Of a stretch of 64,000 nt of DNA, positions 37,344 to 46,902 are shown one piece after another. Location: the NCBI GenBank assembly GCA_947495075.1, contig CANLXH010000001.1, forward strand, positions 1,054,001 through 1,118,000. Reading direction: 5' to 3'. A program made the translations under genes and the position numbers. The number at the start of each line of letters is the position of its first letter. Position 1 is the first letter of the stretch. The stretch is from an uncultured Croceitalea sp. (lineage in GTDB: Bacteria > Bacteroidota > Bacteroidia > Flavobacteriales > Flavobacteriaceae). The notes under the pieces are model-generated. The model saw nothing but the letters and a program-made list of their open reading frames with translations. It was not told the DNA's origin and did no database searches.

Positions 37344-38276
37344 TTATAATTTTAAAATTCTATCAGAACTTGTATTGTACAAGAAATTATACTTTAAAGC
37401 TCCGCCGAGATATGCTTCATTATCCCGTATTTGTGCATAATAATTGGCTTTCATCTTTAAAACCTCTTTCCCCTTTTTACTTAGACGAACTGGATTGAAA
37501 GATGTGAATAATGGTTTCATTGTGGTTAGAATTCTTTCATATTGAGAGTCGCCAAAACCATATATTCCTTGGTTTGATAGTAGTTTGCCTATAAACTCTT
37601 TACGTGTTTTTGGTTTTTGATTAACAGCATAATCTAAAACCTTATTCTCTAAATCGTTTAAACCGTTTTTAATACTTGGGAAACGCTGAAGATGCGCTTT
37701 CATAGCATCAGAAAGATATTCAAATTGATAATTTTTATAATCAGTTAAATTTTCTAAACGTATTGGATTGTCACTACAATACAATTGCCATACATAATCT
37801 GCATATTCAATATCATCTTGCGATAGTACTGTTCTATTCTCATAGAGAGACAACAATTTTTCATCATTTAGCTCTCCTAAAGCGTACAACTTGTCAGTAT
37901 CATCTTCCTTTCCACTACAAACTAAGGAGATTTCTGCATGCCTACGATGTGTTTTTAACCAACTTAAAACAGCTAACATGTTTACCTGGCAAAATAAGTC
38001 ATACTCGAACCATAGTACTATCTGGTCTTGTTGCTTATGATTACATAGGGACCTATATTCTTTTAAGGTCTTCTCAACAAACCATGATTTTGAAACTTTA
38101 TAATTTTTGTTCAAAAATTCAAAACGTGTTTTCCAGAAGGTCTCGCTACCTACAGTGCTCAAGGTTTTGCCTTCACAAAGCATCTCTCGCCAAGTAATAA
38201 TATCGCCTTTTAGAGGTAACGATTGTAATTTTTCAGTGAAACTGTCCCCATTTGTAATATGCAACAGTGATTTCAT
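37344..38276 (-). CDS. DUF1835 domain protein
   Basis: 310 residues beginning SLLHITNGDSFTEKL and containing IVLWFEYDLFCQVNMLAVL, both typical of DUF1835. The C-terminal third looks like a DUF3658-type or winged-helix region. Function unknown. It is the first gene of a three-gene operon with the nucleoside phosphorylase and binding protein; no signal peptide. Confidence 0.7.
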   Translation of the reverse strand: MKSLLHITNGDSFTEKLQSLPLKGDIITWREMLCEGKTLSTVGSETFWKTRFEFLNKNYKVSKSWFVEKTLKEYRSLCNHKQQDQIVLWFEYDLFCQVNMLAVLSWLKTHRRHAEISLVCSGKEDDTDKLYALGELNDEKLLSLYENRTVLSQDDIEYADYVWQLYCSDNPIRLENLTDYKNYQFEYLSDAMKAHLQRFPSIKNGLNDLENKVLDYAVNQKPKTRKEFIGKLLSNQGIYGFGDSQYERILTTMKPLFTSFNPVRLSKKGKEVLKMKANYYAQIRDNEAYLGGALKYNFLYNTSSDRILKL

Positions 38277-38422
38277 CCTTAGAGTAGTTTACATTAGTTA
38301 AGAATATTAAATGTAACATTTAAACGAAAAAGAGAAAAATAATTAATCAAAAACATCTTCGTTTAACCGAAAAATTTAACAGATTATCGAGAAAGTTCAT
38401 TTTTTACGCAACCATAATGAGA

Positions 38423-38752
38423 CTATCCTCCAACTCTTTTTACTTTAAACCCCTTTTGTTTTAGAAATTCCATGATTTTATCACGGTAGTCCCCTTGAAT
38501 TATGATGGTCTCGTTTTTAAAGCTACCACCTACACTTAAAAATGATTTAAGTTCTTTAGCAAGTTTTTTAAAGTCAGCATCAGCACCAGTATAGCCTTCT
38601 AGAATAGTGATAGGCTTACCTTTTCTTTTTTCATACTTGCAAATTATTGGAGCATCTTGCATCCAATAATCTGGTTTTTCAGGCACTAGTGTGTCATCTT
38701 CTTCAGGAACGTGGTCTGGAAATAGGTTTTTAAGTTGGTCGCTAATATCCAT
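38423..38752 (-). CDS. SUI1/YciH-type translation initiation factor homologue
   Basis: 109 residues. The C-terminal 70 carry the SUI1 core: RKGKPITILEGYTG, LKSFLSVGGSFKN, IIIQGDYRDKIMEFL. Bacterial YciH proteins resemble eIF1 and affect start-site fidelity. It starts 3 bp after the stop of the oxygenase gene, so both share a transcript. Confidence 0.85.
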   Translation of the reverse strand: MDISDQLKNLFPDHVPEEDDTLVPEKPDYWMQDAPIICKYEKRKGKPITILEGYTGADADFKKLAKELKSFLSVGGSFKNETIIIQGDYRDKIMEFLKQKGFKVKRVGG

Positions 38753-38755
38753 TTC

Positions 38756-39706
38756 TTATTTTTTTACTAAACCGAGTTCAATTAAACGTTCGTTTAAGTA
38801 AGCGCCAGCAGTTGTATCTTCAAATTGTTTTGGATTTTGCTCGTCTACACAGTCCTCAAGACAATTAAGTGGCATTTCGCTTACTGGATGCATAAAAAAT
38901 GGAATAGAATAACGAGAGGTCCCCCACAATTCTTTAGGTGGGTTAACTACTTGGTGTATGGTAGATTTTAGCTTGTTGTTTGTTAATCTAGAGAGCATAT
39001 CACCAACATTAATCATAAGCTGATCTGGTCTTGCTATAGCATCGACCCATTCATTATCATGGTTTTTTACTTGTAACCCTTTTCCGTGAGCACCCATAAG
39101 TAATGTTATTAGGTTAATATCACCATGAGCAGCAGCTCTTACAGCGTTTTTTGGCTCTGATGTAATTGGTGGATAGTGAATAGGTCTTAAAATAGAGTTT
39201 CCGTTTTTAATCCATTCATCAAAATAAGTTTCTTCAAGACCTAGATGCAAGGCCAATGCTCTTAAAACATATTTTGCTGTTTTTTCTAGCATTTTATAGG
39301 TTTCTTCACCCACGTTATTAAACTCAGACAACTCTTTTACGAACACATTGTCTGGGTACTCAGCTTCTAATTTATGATTACCCTCTACATACTGCCCAAA
39401 GTGCCAAAACTCCTTTAAATCCCCTTCTTTCCTGCCTTTTGCGTGTTCTTTGCCAAAAGAAGTATATCCCCTCTGACCACCAATACCTTCTACTTCGTAT
39501 GAATCTTTTACTTCTTGGGGTAACGAAAAGAATTTTTTGATTTCACTGTATAAATTTTCGACTAATTGGTCTGAAAGGAAATGTCCACTCAAAGCAACAA
39601 AGCCAATGTTTTCAAATGCAGCTCCGATATTCTCTATGAATTGTTCTTTCTTTTTTTGGTCTTCCGATAAAAAATCCTCAAGATTTACGCTAGGTATTGC
39701 ACTCAT
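38756..39706 (-). CDS. Isopenicillin N synthase-like 2-oxoglutarate/Fe(II) oxygenase
   Basis: 316 residues. N-terminal DIOX_N-type region (IPSVNLEDFLS) and a jelly-roll core with the iron ligands HGD (in AAHGDINLITLL) and His of STIHQVVNP, followed by the RYSIPFF Arg that binds 2-oxoglutarate. The substrate is unknown; such genes are common in Bacteroidota. The TAAATTTG promoter lies 23 bp upstream. Confidence 0.85.
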   Translation of the reverse strand: MSAIPSVNLEDFLSEDQKKKEQFIENIGAAFENIGFVALSGHFLSDQLVENLYSEIKKFFSLPQEVKDSYEVEGIGGQRGYTSFGKEHAKGRKEGDLKEFWHFGQYVEGNHKLEAEYPDNVFVKELSEFNNVGEETYKMLEKTAKYVLRALALHLGLEETYFDEWIKNGNSILRPIHYPPITSEPKNAVRAAAHGDINLITLLMGAHGKGLQVKNHDNEWVDAIARPDQLMINVGDMLSRLTNNKLKSTIHQVVNPPKELWGTSRYSIPFFMHPVSEMPLNCLEDCVDEQNPKQFEDTTAGAYLNERLIELGLVKK

Positions 39707-39729
39707 GATTTATTACTTTTTTACAATAT

Positions 39730-39737
39730 CAAATTTA
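39730..39737 (-). promoter_or_regulatory. Oxygenase promoter -7 element
   Basis: Minus-strand TAAATTTG, exact match to TAnnTTTG, 23 bp upstream of the ATG at 39706. Confidence 0.45.
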
Positions 39738-39816
39738 AGGATTCTCAAGTAACCATTTTAAAAATTAGACGACAACTCACCTTTTTACTACTTTTATCCC
39801 GTTTGAAAATTTTTGT

Positions 39817-41793
39817 ATGCGATACCATATTGGAGATTTTGATAATGAAGTCTTACTAATGCTTTATGAGCGAATGCTCAAACCTAGAATGATAGAAGAG
39901 AAAATGTTAATTCTACTTCGTCAGGGTAAAATTTCTAAATGGTTTAGTGGTATTGGACAAGAAGCTATTTCGGTTGGAGTTACATCTGCATTAAACGATG
40001 AGGAATATATCTTGCCTATGCATAGAAATCTTGGTGTTTTTACCACGAGGAATGTTCCTTTAAATAGATTATTTGCTCAATGGCAGGGTAAAGCAAGTGG
40101 TTTTACTAAGGGGCGAGACCGTAGTTTTCATTTTGGAACTCAAGAACATAAAATTGTGGGAATGATCTCTCACTTAGGACCCCAACTTGGTGTGGCCGAT
40201 GGGATTGCACTTGCAGATTCAATCAGGCGAAAAAGAAGAGTAACGGCAGTTTTTACGGGTGAAGGTGCTACAAGTGAAGGTGATTTTCATGAAGCGCTTA
40301 ATGTTGCTTCCGTTTGGAATCTACCAGTGCTATTTTGTGTTGAAAATAATGGATATGGATTGTCTACACCTACAAAAGAACAGTACAATTGTGAACATTT
40401 AGCAGACAGGGCTAAGGGTTACGGTATGGAATGTCGAATTATTGATGGAAACAATATTTTAGAAATTTATTCTAAAGTAAGTGAGTTATGTAAAGCTATT
40501 AGAAAAAGGCCTCGTCCTGTCTTTTTAGAGTTCAAAACTTTTAGAATGCGTGGTCATGAAGAAGCTAGTGGCACTAAATATGTTCCAGAAAAACTCATGA
40601 AGAAATGGGCAAAAAAAGACCCTATCGCAAATTTTGAAGCCTTTCTTCTTGAGAAAGAACTTTTATCAGATAAAAATATTGAGGATATTAAATCAAAGAT
40701 TGCTCAAGAAATCAACACTAATCTTGAATTAGCTTTTAACGAAGATATTATATCTTCAACTATAAGTAATGAATTAAACGATGTCTATCAATATTTTGAT
40801 AATGAAATTATTAAACCCAAAAATAACTTAGAAAATATAAGATTTGTAGATGCGATTTCTACAGGATTAAGACAATCTATGGAGCGCCATAATGAGCTTA
40901 TTATTATGGGGCAAGATGTGGCTGAATATGGAGGGGTTTTTAAAATAACTGATGGTTTTGTAAAAGAATTTGGACGCAGTAGAGTTCGCAATACACCCAT
41001 TTGTGAATCAGCAATAGTATCTGCTGCTATGGGGCTATCTATAAACGGAATGAAAGCTGTTGTAGAAATGCAGTTTGCAGATTTTGTTACTTCAGGCTTT
41101 AATCCAGTAGTTAACTATTTGGCAAAAGTACATTATAGATGGGGGCAAAATGCAGATGTAGTGGTTCGTATGCCCTGTGGCGGTGGAGTAGGAGCTGGTC
41201 CTTTTCATTCTCAAACAAACGAAGCCTGGTTTACTAAAACACCAGGACTTAAAGTGGTATATCCTGCTTTCCCTGCTGATGCGAAAGGGTTATTGAATAC
41301 TGCAATTAATGACCCTAATCCAGTATTATTTTTTGAACATAAAGGACTTTACAGAAGTATTTATGGAGATGTTCCCAAAGACTATTACACATTGCCACTT
41401 GGTAAAGCTAGTTTGGTGCGAACTGGTAATAAAATTAGTATTGTCACCTACGGAGCTGGTGTACATTGGGCTATGGAGGCACTTGATAAGCATACAGAAG
41501 TAGATGCAGACCTTATCGATTTAAGAACATTACAACCTTTAGATACGCAGGCAATATATGAATCGGTTAAAAAGACTGGAAAGTTAATTATACTGCAAGA
41601 AGACTCTCTTTTTGGTGGAATTGCAAGCGATATTTCTGCTTTGGTGATGGAAAATTGTTTTGAATACTTAGACGCTCCTGTAAAAAGAGTTGGTAGTTTA
41701 GAAACACCTATACCTTTTTCAGCAAACTTAGAAGCCGAATACCTTCCTAAAGCCCGTTTTGAAGAAGCCTTGATGGAATTAATGTCCTATTAA
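39817..41793 (+). CDS. Branched-chain 2-oxoacid dehydrogenase E1, alpha-beta fusion
   Basis: 658 residues. The alpha half (1-330) has the thiamine-diphosphate motif GEGATSEGDFHEALN...ENNGYGLS; the beta half (340-658) has GQDVAEYGGVFKIT, CESAIVSAAMGLS and MPCGGGVGAGPFHS. It decarboxylates branched-chain 2-oxoacids (or pyruvate-like acids) and passes the acyl group to an E2 encoded elsewhere, supplying starters for the iso-fatty acids typical of Flavobacteriia. The fusion is common in Bacteroidota. Divergent from the oxygenase gene. Confidence 0.87.
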   Translation: MRYHIGDFDNEVLLMLYERMLKPRMIEEKMLILLRQGKISKWFSGIGQEAISVGVTSALNDEEYILPMHRNLGVFTTRNVPLNRLFAQWQGKASGFTKGRDRSFHFGTQEHKIVGMISHLGPQLGVADGIALADSIRRKRRVTAVFTGEGATSEGDFHEALNVASVWNLPVLFCVENNGYGLSTPTKEQYNCEHLADRAKGYGMECRIIDGNNILEIYSKVSELCKAIRKRPRPVFLEFKTFRMRGHEEASGTKYVPEKLMKKWAKKDPIANFEAFLLEKELLSDKNIEDIKSKIAQEINTNLELAFNEDIISSTISNELNDVYQYFDNEIIKPKNNLENIRFVDAISTGLRQSMERHNELIIMGQDVAEYGGVFKITDGFVKEFGRSRVRNTPICESAIVSAAMGLSINGMKAVVEMQFADFVTSGFNPVVNYLAKVHYRWGQNADVVVRMPCGGGVGAGPFHSQTNEAWFTKTPGLKVVYPAFPADAKGLLNTAINDPNPVLFFEHKGLYRSIYGDVPKDYYTLPLGKASLVRTGNKISIVTYGAGVHWAMEALDKHTEVDADLIDLRTLQPLDTQAIYESVKKTGKLIILQEDSLFGGIASDISALVMENCFEYLDAPVKRVGSLETPIPFSANLEAEYLPKARFEEALMELMSY

Positions 41794-41959
41794 TAGTAAG
41801 TTGAAGAGTTAATTCATTTTAGTTAAAAGTATCATTTATTAAGTCATGTTTTAACCTTTTTAAATAGGTGAGTTATATTTTTTAACAAAACTTAACAGAG
41901 TTCCGTAATCTATTTTTTAACATGCCCGTATATATGATAAATACTAAAACATAATAACC

Positions 41960-42442
41960 ATGAGAATTAAACAAATTGTATGGATGTTGCTAATTGCAAC
42001 AGCCATTATTTCCTGTTCTGCATCCAAATCGGCTAGAACGAAAAGAAACCTTTTAAGTGGTTCTTGGATATTAAATGATGTATCCTATGAAAATAATACA
42101 GGAGCTTTTAAATCAGTAATTTTTGGAGACGTTCAAGATATCTGTTTTGAAGGAAGCGACTGGTTTTTTAGAGATAACAACAGTACTGGAAGATATACCA
42201 TAAAGGGTGGTTCGCTTTGCCAAGGTGGAGATCGTTCTATTCGTTGGTCTGTTGTTGAGCCTGTAGATAGACTAAGTCAGTTACAATTTAAGTTTATTGA
42301 TGAGAAACGAAAAGATATTTCAGGCGGTCGAGGATATCGGTTAGACATTGCCAATCTTAACGAGCAAACAATGACGCTAAAGTCAAACGTTTCTGTTGAT
42401 GGTCAGCCAGTTACTATAGTTTATGAATTCACAAGAAAATAA
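41960..42442 (+). CDS. Lipocalin-like lipoprotein
   Basis: 160 residues with a lipobox (IISC, Cys19). The sequence LLSGSWILNDVSYENNTG followed by alternating strands (DWFFRDNNSTGRYTI, IRWSVVEP) matches lipocalin-like domains of Bacteroidota. Outer-membrane anchoring is likely; the ligand is unknown. It is followed closely by the OmpA-family gene and probably co-transcribed. Confidence 0.7.
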   Translation: MRIKQIVWMLLIATAIISCSASKSARTKRNLLSGSWILNDVSYENNTGAFKSVIFGDVQDICFEGSDWFFRDNNSTGRYTIKGGSLCQGGDRSIRWSVVEPVDRLSQLQFKFIDEKRKDISGGRGYRLDIANLNEQTMTLKSNVSVDGQPVTIVYEFTRK

Positions 42443-42449
42443 TTTAAAG

Positions 42450-43142
42450 ATGAAAATTACAATTAAAAAGAGTGTAGCAATACTTATGGTTTTTAGTCTA
42501 TTGGTAAGTTGTAATGCTGTACAGAATGCAAATAACAAGCAAAAAGGTGCTGTTATCGGGGCTAGTGGTGGCGCGGTAATAGGCGGTGTAATCGGTAATA
42601 ATGTAGGGAAAGGAAATACCGCTTTGGGAGCAATTATTGGCGCTGTTGTTGGAGGCGCTGCAGGAGGTTATATAGGAAACCGAATGGATAGACAGGCAGA
42701 ACGAATTGAGGAAGAAATTCCTGGAGCTGAAGTCACAAGAGTGGGTGAGGGTATAAATGTAACTTTTAATGAAGACGCTGGTGTCTATTTTGATACTAGT
42801 AAATCTGATGTTAAAGGAACTTCCGCAACAACTCTTGATAAATTAGCAGAAATCTTTAAAGAATACCCAAATTCCAATGTATTGGTAGAAGGACATACGG
42901 ATAGCGCAGGTAGCGAAGAGTATAATTGGAAACTTTCGCAGCAAAGAGCAGAGTCTGTAACAAAATACTTAGTAAGTCAAGGAATAGCTACAAATAGATT
43001 TACTACAAAATGGTATGGAGAGACACAACCTAAGGAGAGTAATGAAACTACTGCTGGTAAAGCCAAAAATAGAAGAGTAGAGCTAGCTATTATAGCTAGT
43101 GATGTACTTAAACAAGAAGCAATGCAAAAAACAAAAGGATAA
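42450..43142 (+). CDS. OmpA-family peptidoglycan-binding lipoprotein with glycine zipper
   Basis: 230 residues from ATG 42450; an upstream ATG (42423) lies inside the preceding gene and precedes the signal peptide. Lipobox LVSC, then a glycine-zipper region (about 20-80) and a C-terminal OmpA domain with VLVEGHTDSAGSEEYN and KAKNRRVELAI, the Asp and Arg that hold diaminopimelate. It should link the outer membrane to peptidoglycan. Confidence 0.87.
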   Translation: MKITIKKSVAILMVFSLLVSCNAVQNANNKQKGAVIGASGGAVIGGVIGNNVGKGNTALGAIIGAVVGGAAGGYIGNRMDRQAERIEEEIPGAEVTRVGEGINVTFNEDAGVYFDTSKSDVKGTSATTLDKLAEIFKEYPNSNVLVEGHTDSAGSEEYNWKLSQQRAESVTKYLVSQGIATNRFTTKWYGETQPKESNETTAGKAKNRRVELAIIASDVLKQEAMQKTKG

Positions 43143-43163
43143 TACCTTTTACACCTCACAAAC

Positions 43164-43195
43164 AAATCCCGACTATATCAGTCGGGATTTTTTGT
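43164..43195 (+). terminator. Rho-independent terminator
   Basis: AAATCCCGAC (43164-43173) pairs with GTCGGGATTT (43181-43190) and is followed by TTTTG. It closes the lipocalin-OmpA unit and sits 23 bp before the polyketide operon. Confidence 0.85.
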
Positions 43196-43217
43196 TTTAA
43201 ACCAGTATCTTCCAATT

Positions 43218-44354
43218 GTGAAAATATATGATGTTGTAGTGGTAGGAGGTGGACTTGCAGGTCTAACAAGTGCTTTGCATTTAACTAAGCAAGGTTTTCA
43301 AATTTTAGTAATAGAGAAAAATGAATATCCTAACCATAAAGTTTGTGGAGAATATGTTTCTAACGAGGTAAGACCTTATCTCAGTTATTTAGGTGTTGAT
43401 TTCAATTCTAAAAATTCTATTGAAATTGATACACTGCAAATGAGTACACGCTCTGGAAAAAGTATTGAAACTAAATTACCTCTTGGAGGTTTTGGAATTA
43501 GCAGATACGCGCTTGATAACATGCTATACAATACTGCAAAAGATAAAGAAGTTTCGTTTTTATTTGAAACCGTCTCTTCAATTATTTTTGATAATGATTC
43601 TTTTGAAGTTACTGTTAGTTCATCAGAAAAGTATAAAAGTAGAATAGTTATAGGTGCTTACGGGAAACGTTCGGGTTTAGATAAGAAATTAAATAGAAAA
43701 TTCATTCTGCAAAAATCTCCTTGGCTAGGCGTAAAATGTCATTATGAATTTGACAATTTTCCTTCTAATCTTGTAGCATTACACAATTTCAAAGGTGGTT
43801 ATGGTGGTTTGTCAAAGATAGAAAATGGAGCTATTAATTTTTGTTATTTAGCTAATTTTGAAAGCTTTAAGCTATTTAATTCCATTAAAGAGTTTAATCA
43901 ACATATAGTATCGCAAAACCCTTTTTTAAAAGAATTCTTGGATAAGGCGTCTCCAAAATTTAAAAAACCATTGAGTATTGCTCAGATTTCTTTTGAAAAG
44001 AAAAGAACTGTAGAAAATCATGTCATCATGTGTGGTGATAGTGCTGGTTTAATACATCCGCTTTGTGGCAATGGCATGGCAATGGCAATACATAGTGCAA
44101 AAATAGCCTCAGATTGTATTACTGATTACCTAAATAGTAAGAATGCAGATAGAAATAGCCTTGAAAATAAATATGCATTGCTCTGGAGAGAAGAATTTGA
44201 AGCGCGATTACGTATGGGCAGAATTATCCAACGTCTATTAATGAACAATACGGTTTCTGAAATGGCAATAGGAACGATAGCAAAATCAGAAAAAATACTA
44301 CAAACGATGATTAAGCGTACCCACGGAAGTCCTATATTAGTAAAATGCAGTTGA
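43218..44354 (+). CDS. FAD-dependent oxidoreductase (geranylgeranyl reductase-like) of the T3PKS operon
   Basis: 378 residues from a GTG start. The dinucleotide fold VVVVGGGLAGLTSALHL is followed by KVCGEYVS, and the second FAD motif is IMCGDSAGLIHPLCGNGMA, typical of the geranylgeranyl-reductase/halogenase-like flavoproteins. It could oxidise, hydroxylate or reduce the polyketide or its acyl chain. First gene of an eight-gene unit; its end overlaps the methyltransferase gene by 10 bp. Confidence 0.8.
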   Translation: MKIYDVVVVGGGLAGLTSALHLTKQGFQILVIEKNEYPNHKVCGEYVSNEVRPYLSYLGVDFNSKNSIEIDTLQMSTRSGKSIETKLPLGGFGISRYALDNMLYNTAKDKEVSFLFETVSSIIFDNDSFEVTVSSSEKYKSRIVIGAYGKRSGLDKKLNRKFILQKSPWLGVKCHYEFDNFPSNLVALHNFKGGYGGLSKIENGAINFCYLANFESFKLFNSIKEFNQHIVSQNPFLKEFLDKASPKFKKPLSIAQISFEKKRTVENHVIMCGDSAGLIHPLCGNGMAMAIHSAKIASDCITDYLNSKNADRNSLENKYALLWREEFEARLRMGRIIQRLLMNNTVSEMAIGTIAKSEKILQTMIKRTHGSPILVKCS

Positions 44355-45058
44355 CTATACGAAATACAGAAGTTGAACTTATGGATAATCCAGATTTGGA
44401 AATTCATGAGCTTAAAGAAGTGTTTGTAGATATTAATCGAGTCAATGCTTTATTAGGAGGAAGCCACATTAGTATAAATGCCTTATGGAAATTACTGCAA
44501 AAGACCATTAAAAAATCGTATACGATTTTAGATATGGGTTGTGGAGATGGTTATATGCTTCGTGAGGTTGCAGTATTCCTAAGAAAAAAGGGGGTTAAGG
44601 CACAACTTATAGGAATGGATTTAAGAGATGATATTCTATCTATTGCTAGTGAAGCCTCTAAAGAATTTCCCGAAATCACTTATAAAAAACAGAATGTTTT
44701 AGCTTTAAACCCTAATGAATTTGAGTGCGATGTACTACTTTGTACGCTTACTATGCATCATTTCAATAATACTGAAATTGAAGCCTTTTTAAATAAATTT
44801 ATCTCTATTTCGACCATAGGAGTTGTTATAAATGATTTGCAACGAAGTAAAATAGCATGTTTGCTTTTTAAATTCTTCAGGTTCTTTTTTTTGAATACCA
44901 ATATTGCCAAAAAAGATGGGTTGACCTCTATTAAAAGTGGTTTTCTTAAATCAGAATTACAACATTTTGCTAAAAATATACCGAATGTTATTCATGTCAT
45001 TAAATGGAAATGGGCTTTTAGATATGTGTGGGTAATGCAAACTAATCGACCAAACTAA
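44345..45058 (+). CDS. SAM-dependent methyltransferase of the T3PKS operon
   Basis: 237 residues. The SAM motif ILDMGCGDGYMLREVA and the post-motifs LIGMDLRDD and VLLCTLTMHHF identify a class I methyltransferase. ATG 44381 (12 codons in) is an alternative start. Likely O- or C-methylates the aromatic product. Similar genes often sit next to type III PKS genes. Overlaps the flavoprotein gene and stops 3 bp before the PKS. Confidence 0.8.
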   Translation: MQLTIRNTEVELMDNPDLEIHELKEVFVDINRVNALLGGSHISINALWKLLQKTIKKSYTILDMGCGDGYMLREVAVFLRKKGVKAQLIGMDLRDDILSIASEASKEFPEITYKKQNVLALNPNEFECDVLLCTLTMHHFNNTEIEAFLNKFISISTIGVVINDLQRSKIACLLFKFFRFFFLNTNIAKKDGLTSIKSGFLKSELQHFAKNIPNVIHVIKWKWAFRYVWVMQTNRPN

Positions 45059-45061
45059 TAT

Positions 45062-46117
45062 ATGAGTCAAGTTAAAGTAGTTGGAGTTTCAAAAGCATTG
45101 CCAGCACATAGTAGAACTACTGCAGATATTATACCTTTTGTAAACCTCTGGCTTTCAGAGCAGGAAGATCGTTTTAGAAGAAAGGTGGTTAAGATTTTTG
45201 AGGGTGCAGGAGTGGATAAACGCTATGGTATCATGAATATCGATGAAGTATTTAATACCACTTCTTTTGAAGATAAGAATGCTATTTACGTACGAGAAGT
45301 TAAGAAACTAGGAGCTAATTGCCTAACTAAAGCCTTAACTAAGAGTAAATGGGATGCTAGTTCATTAGATTATATTATTACGGTTAGCTGCACAGGAATT
45401 ATGATTCCTTCTTTAGATGCATATTTAATAAATGAGCTAGGGCTTAAACAAGATGTAGTTAGATTACCGGTTACGGAGATGGGTTGTGCGGCTGGAGTTT
45501 CAGGATTAATTTACGCTTCTCACTTTTTAAAACACAATCCAGGAAAAAGAGCAGCAGTTGTTGCTGTAGAAAGCCCTACAGCGACTTTTCAACTTAATGA
45601 TTATTCCATGGCAAACATGGTGAGTGCCGCTATTTTTGGTGACGGAGCCGCATGCGTTTTACTTTCTTCTAATCCAGATGATAATGGACCAAAAATACTT
45701 GGGGAAGAAATGTACCATTTCCCCAATGCTACGCATATGATGGGGTTTGATTTAAGAAATACCGGTCTTAAAATGATTTTAGACCCATCTGTACCAGAAG
45801 TTATTGCTACACATTTCCCAAAAATTGTACATCCGTTTTTAGAAAAGCATAACAGTTCAATCGAAAAGGTAGACCATTTAATTTTTCATCCTGGCGGTCG
45901 TAAGATTGTACAAACGGTTGAGGATTTGTTTGGAAAACTAGGAAAGCAAATAAATGATACTCGCGAAGTACTTCGTAAGTATGGAAATATGAGCAGTTGT
46001 ACTGTTTTGTATGTGTTAGAGCAGTTTTTAGACAAGAATATAGAGGAAGGAGAGCAAGGTTTAATTTTAAGCTTTGGTCCTGGATTTTCAGCGCAAAGGG
46101 TTTTAATAGAATGGTAG
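45062..46117 (+). CDS. Type III polyketide synthase
   Basis: 351 residues of the chalcone/stilbene synthase superfamily. Catalytic triad: Cys142 (EMGCAAGVSGL), His276 (IFHPGGRKI) and Asn309 (KYGNMSS). GFDLRNTGLKMILDPSVP is a type III PKS rather than FabH feature. It condenses an acyl starter with malonyl-CoA to an alkylpyrone or alkylresorcinol. The adjacent fatty-acid-synthase-like genes suggest a dedicated long-chain acyl starter. ATG overlap with the next gene (ATGGTAG) suggests translational coupling. Confidence 0.87.
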   Translation: MSQVKVVGVSKALPAHSRTTADIIPFVNLWLSEQEDRFRRKVVKIFEGAGVDKRYGIMNIDEVFNTTSFEDKNAIYVREVKKLGANCLTKALTKSKWDASSLDYIITVSCTGIMIPSLDAYLINELGLKQDVVRLPVTEMGCAAGVSGLIYASHFLKHNPGKRAAVVAVESPTATFQLNDYSMANMVSAAIFGDGAACVLLSSNPDDNGPKILGEEMYHFPNATHMMGFDLRNTGLKMILDPSVPEVIATHFPKIVHPFLEKHNSSIEKVDHLIFHPGGRKIVQTVEDLFGKLGKQINDTREVLRKYGNMSSCTVLYVLEQFLDKNIEEGEQGLILSFGPGFSAQRVLIEW

Positions 46118-46902
46118 ACAATATGAATGATAAACCTTGGGCACTAATATTAGGCGGCAGTAGTGGTTTGGGCTTGGCTACGGCTAAGAAATTAGGTAGT
46201 AAAGGCTTTAATCTCATTATAATTCATCGTGATAGAAAATCAGATTTACCACAAATAGCATCAGACTTTAAAGAAATTACTTCTAACGGAGTAGAATGTG
46301 TAGCGTTTAATATTGACGCTACTAATTCAAAAAAGCAAGAGGATTTAATTTTAAAAATTTCAGAAGCGGTTAAAGGTTCAAAAATTAGTGTTTTGGTGCA
46401 TAGCATTGCTAAAGGCAACCTAAAACCTATGAATAGTGCAGATGCACTGGAATTAAATAATCAAGATTTTCAACTCACTATTAATGCTATGGCTCTCAGC
46501 CTACATGATTGGGTGAAATTACTAGTTAAAAAAGAGTTGTTTGCTGAAGATACTAGAATTATAGCCTTTACGAGTGAGGGAAATCGTAAGGCATGGCAAA
46601 ATTATGCTGCGGTTTCAGCTGCTAAAGTCACCTTAGAGGCAATTACTAGGAGTATTGCCTTGGAGTATGCTTCTAAGGGAATAAAGGCTAATTGTATACA
46701 AGCTGGAATTACAGATACAAAGTCTATGCGGATGATTCCAAATAGTGATTTAATTGTAAAAGAAGCTTTAAAACGAAACCCTAATAACCGTTTAACAAAA
46801 CCTGAAGATGTAGCAAACGCTGCATATTTATTGACAACAGAAGAGGCTAAATGGATTACTGGAACAATATTAAAAGTTGATGGAGGTGAAAGTCTACGAT
46901 GA
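46111..46902 (+). CDS. SDR, enoyl-ACP reductase-like (FabI/FabL type)
   Basis: About 263 residues from ATG 46111, which overlaps the PKS stop; ATG 46123 is the alternative. Gly motif LGGSSGLGLATA, then VLVHSIAKGNL, then YAAVSAAK, a Tyr-x6-Lys spacing that marks enoyl-ACP reductases rather than the Tyr-x3-Lys of ketoreductases. It likely reduces the enoyl intermediate on the cluster ACP. No FabG-type ketoreductase is in the operon. Confidence 0.75.
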   Translation: MVDNMNDKPWALILGGSSGLGLATAKKLGSKGFNLIIIHRDRKSDLPQIASDFKEITSNGVECVAFNIDATNSKKQEDLILKISEAVKGSKISVLVHSIAKGNLKPMNSADALELNNQDFQLTINAMALSLHDWVKLLVKKELFAEDTRIIAFTSEGNRKAWQNYAAVSAAKVTLEAITRSIALEYASKGIKANCIQAGITDTKSMRMIPNSDLIVKEALKRNPNNRLTKPEDVANAAYLLTTEEAKWITGTILKVDGGESLR

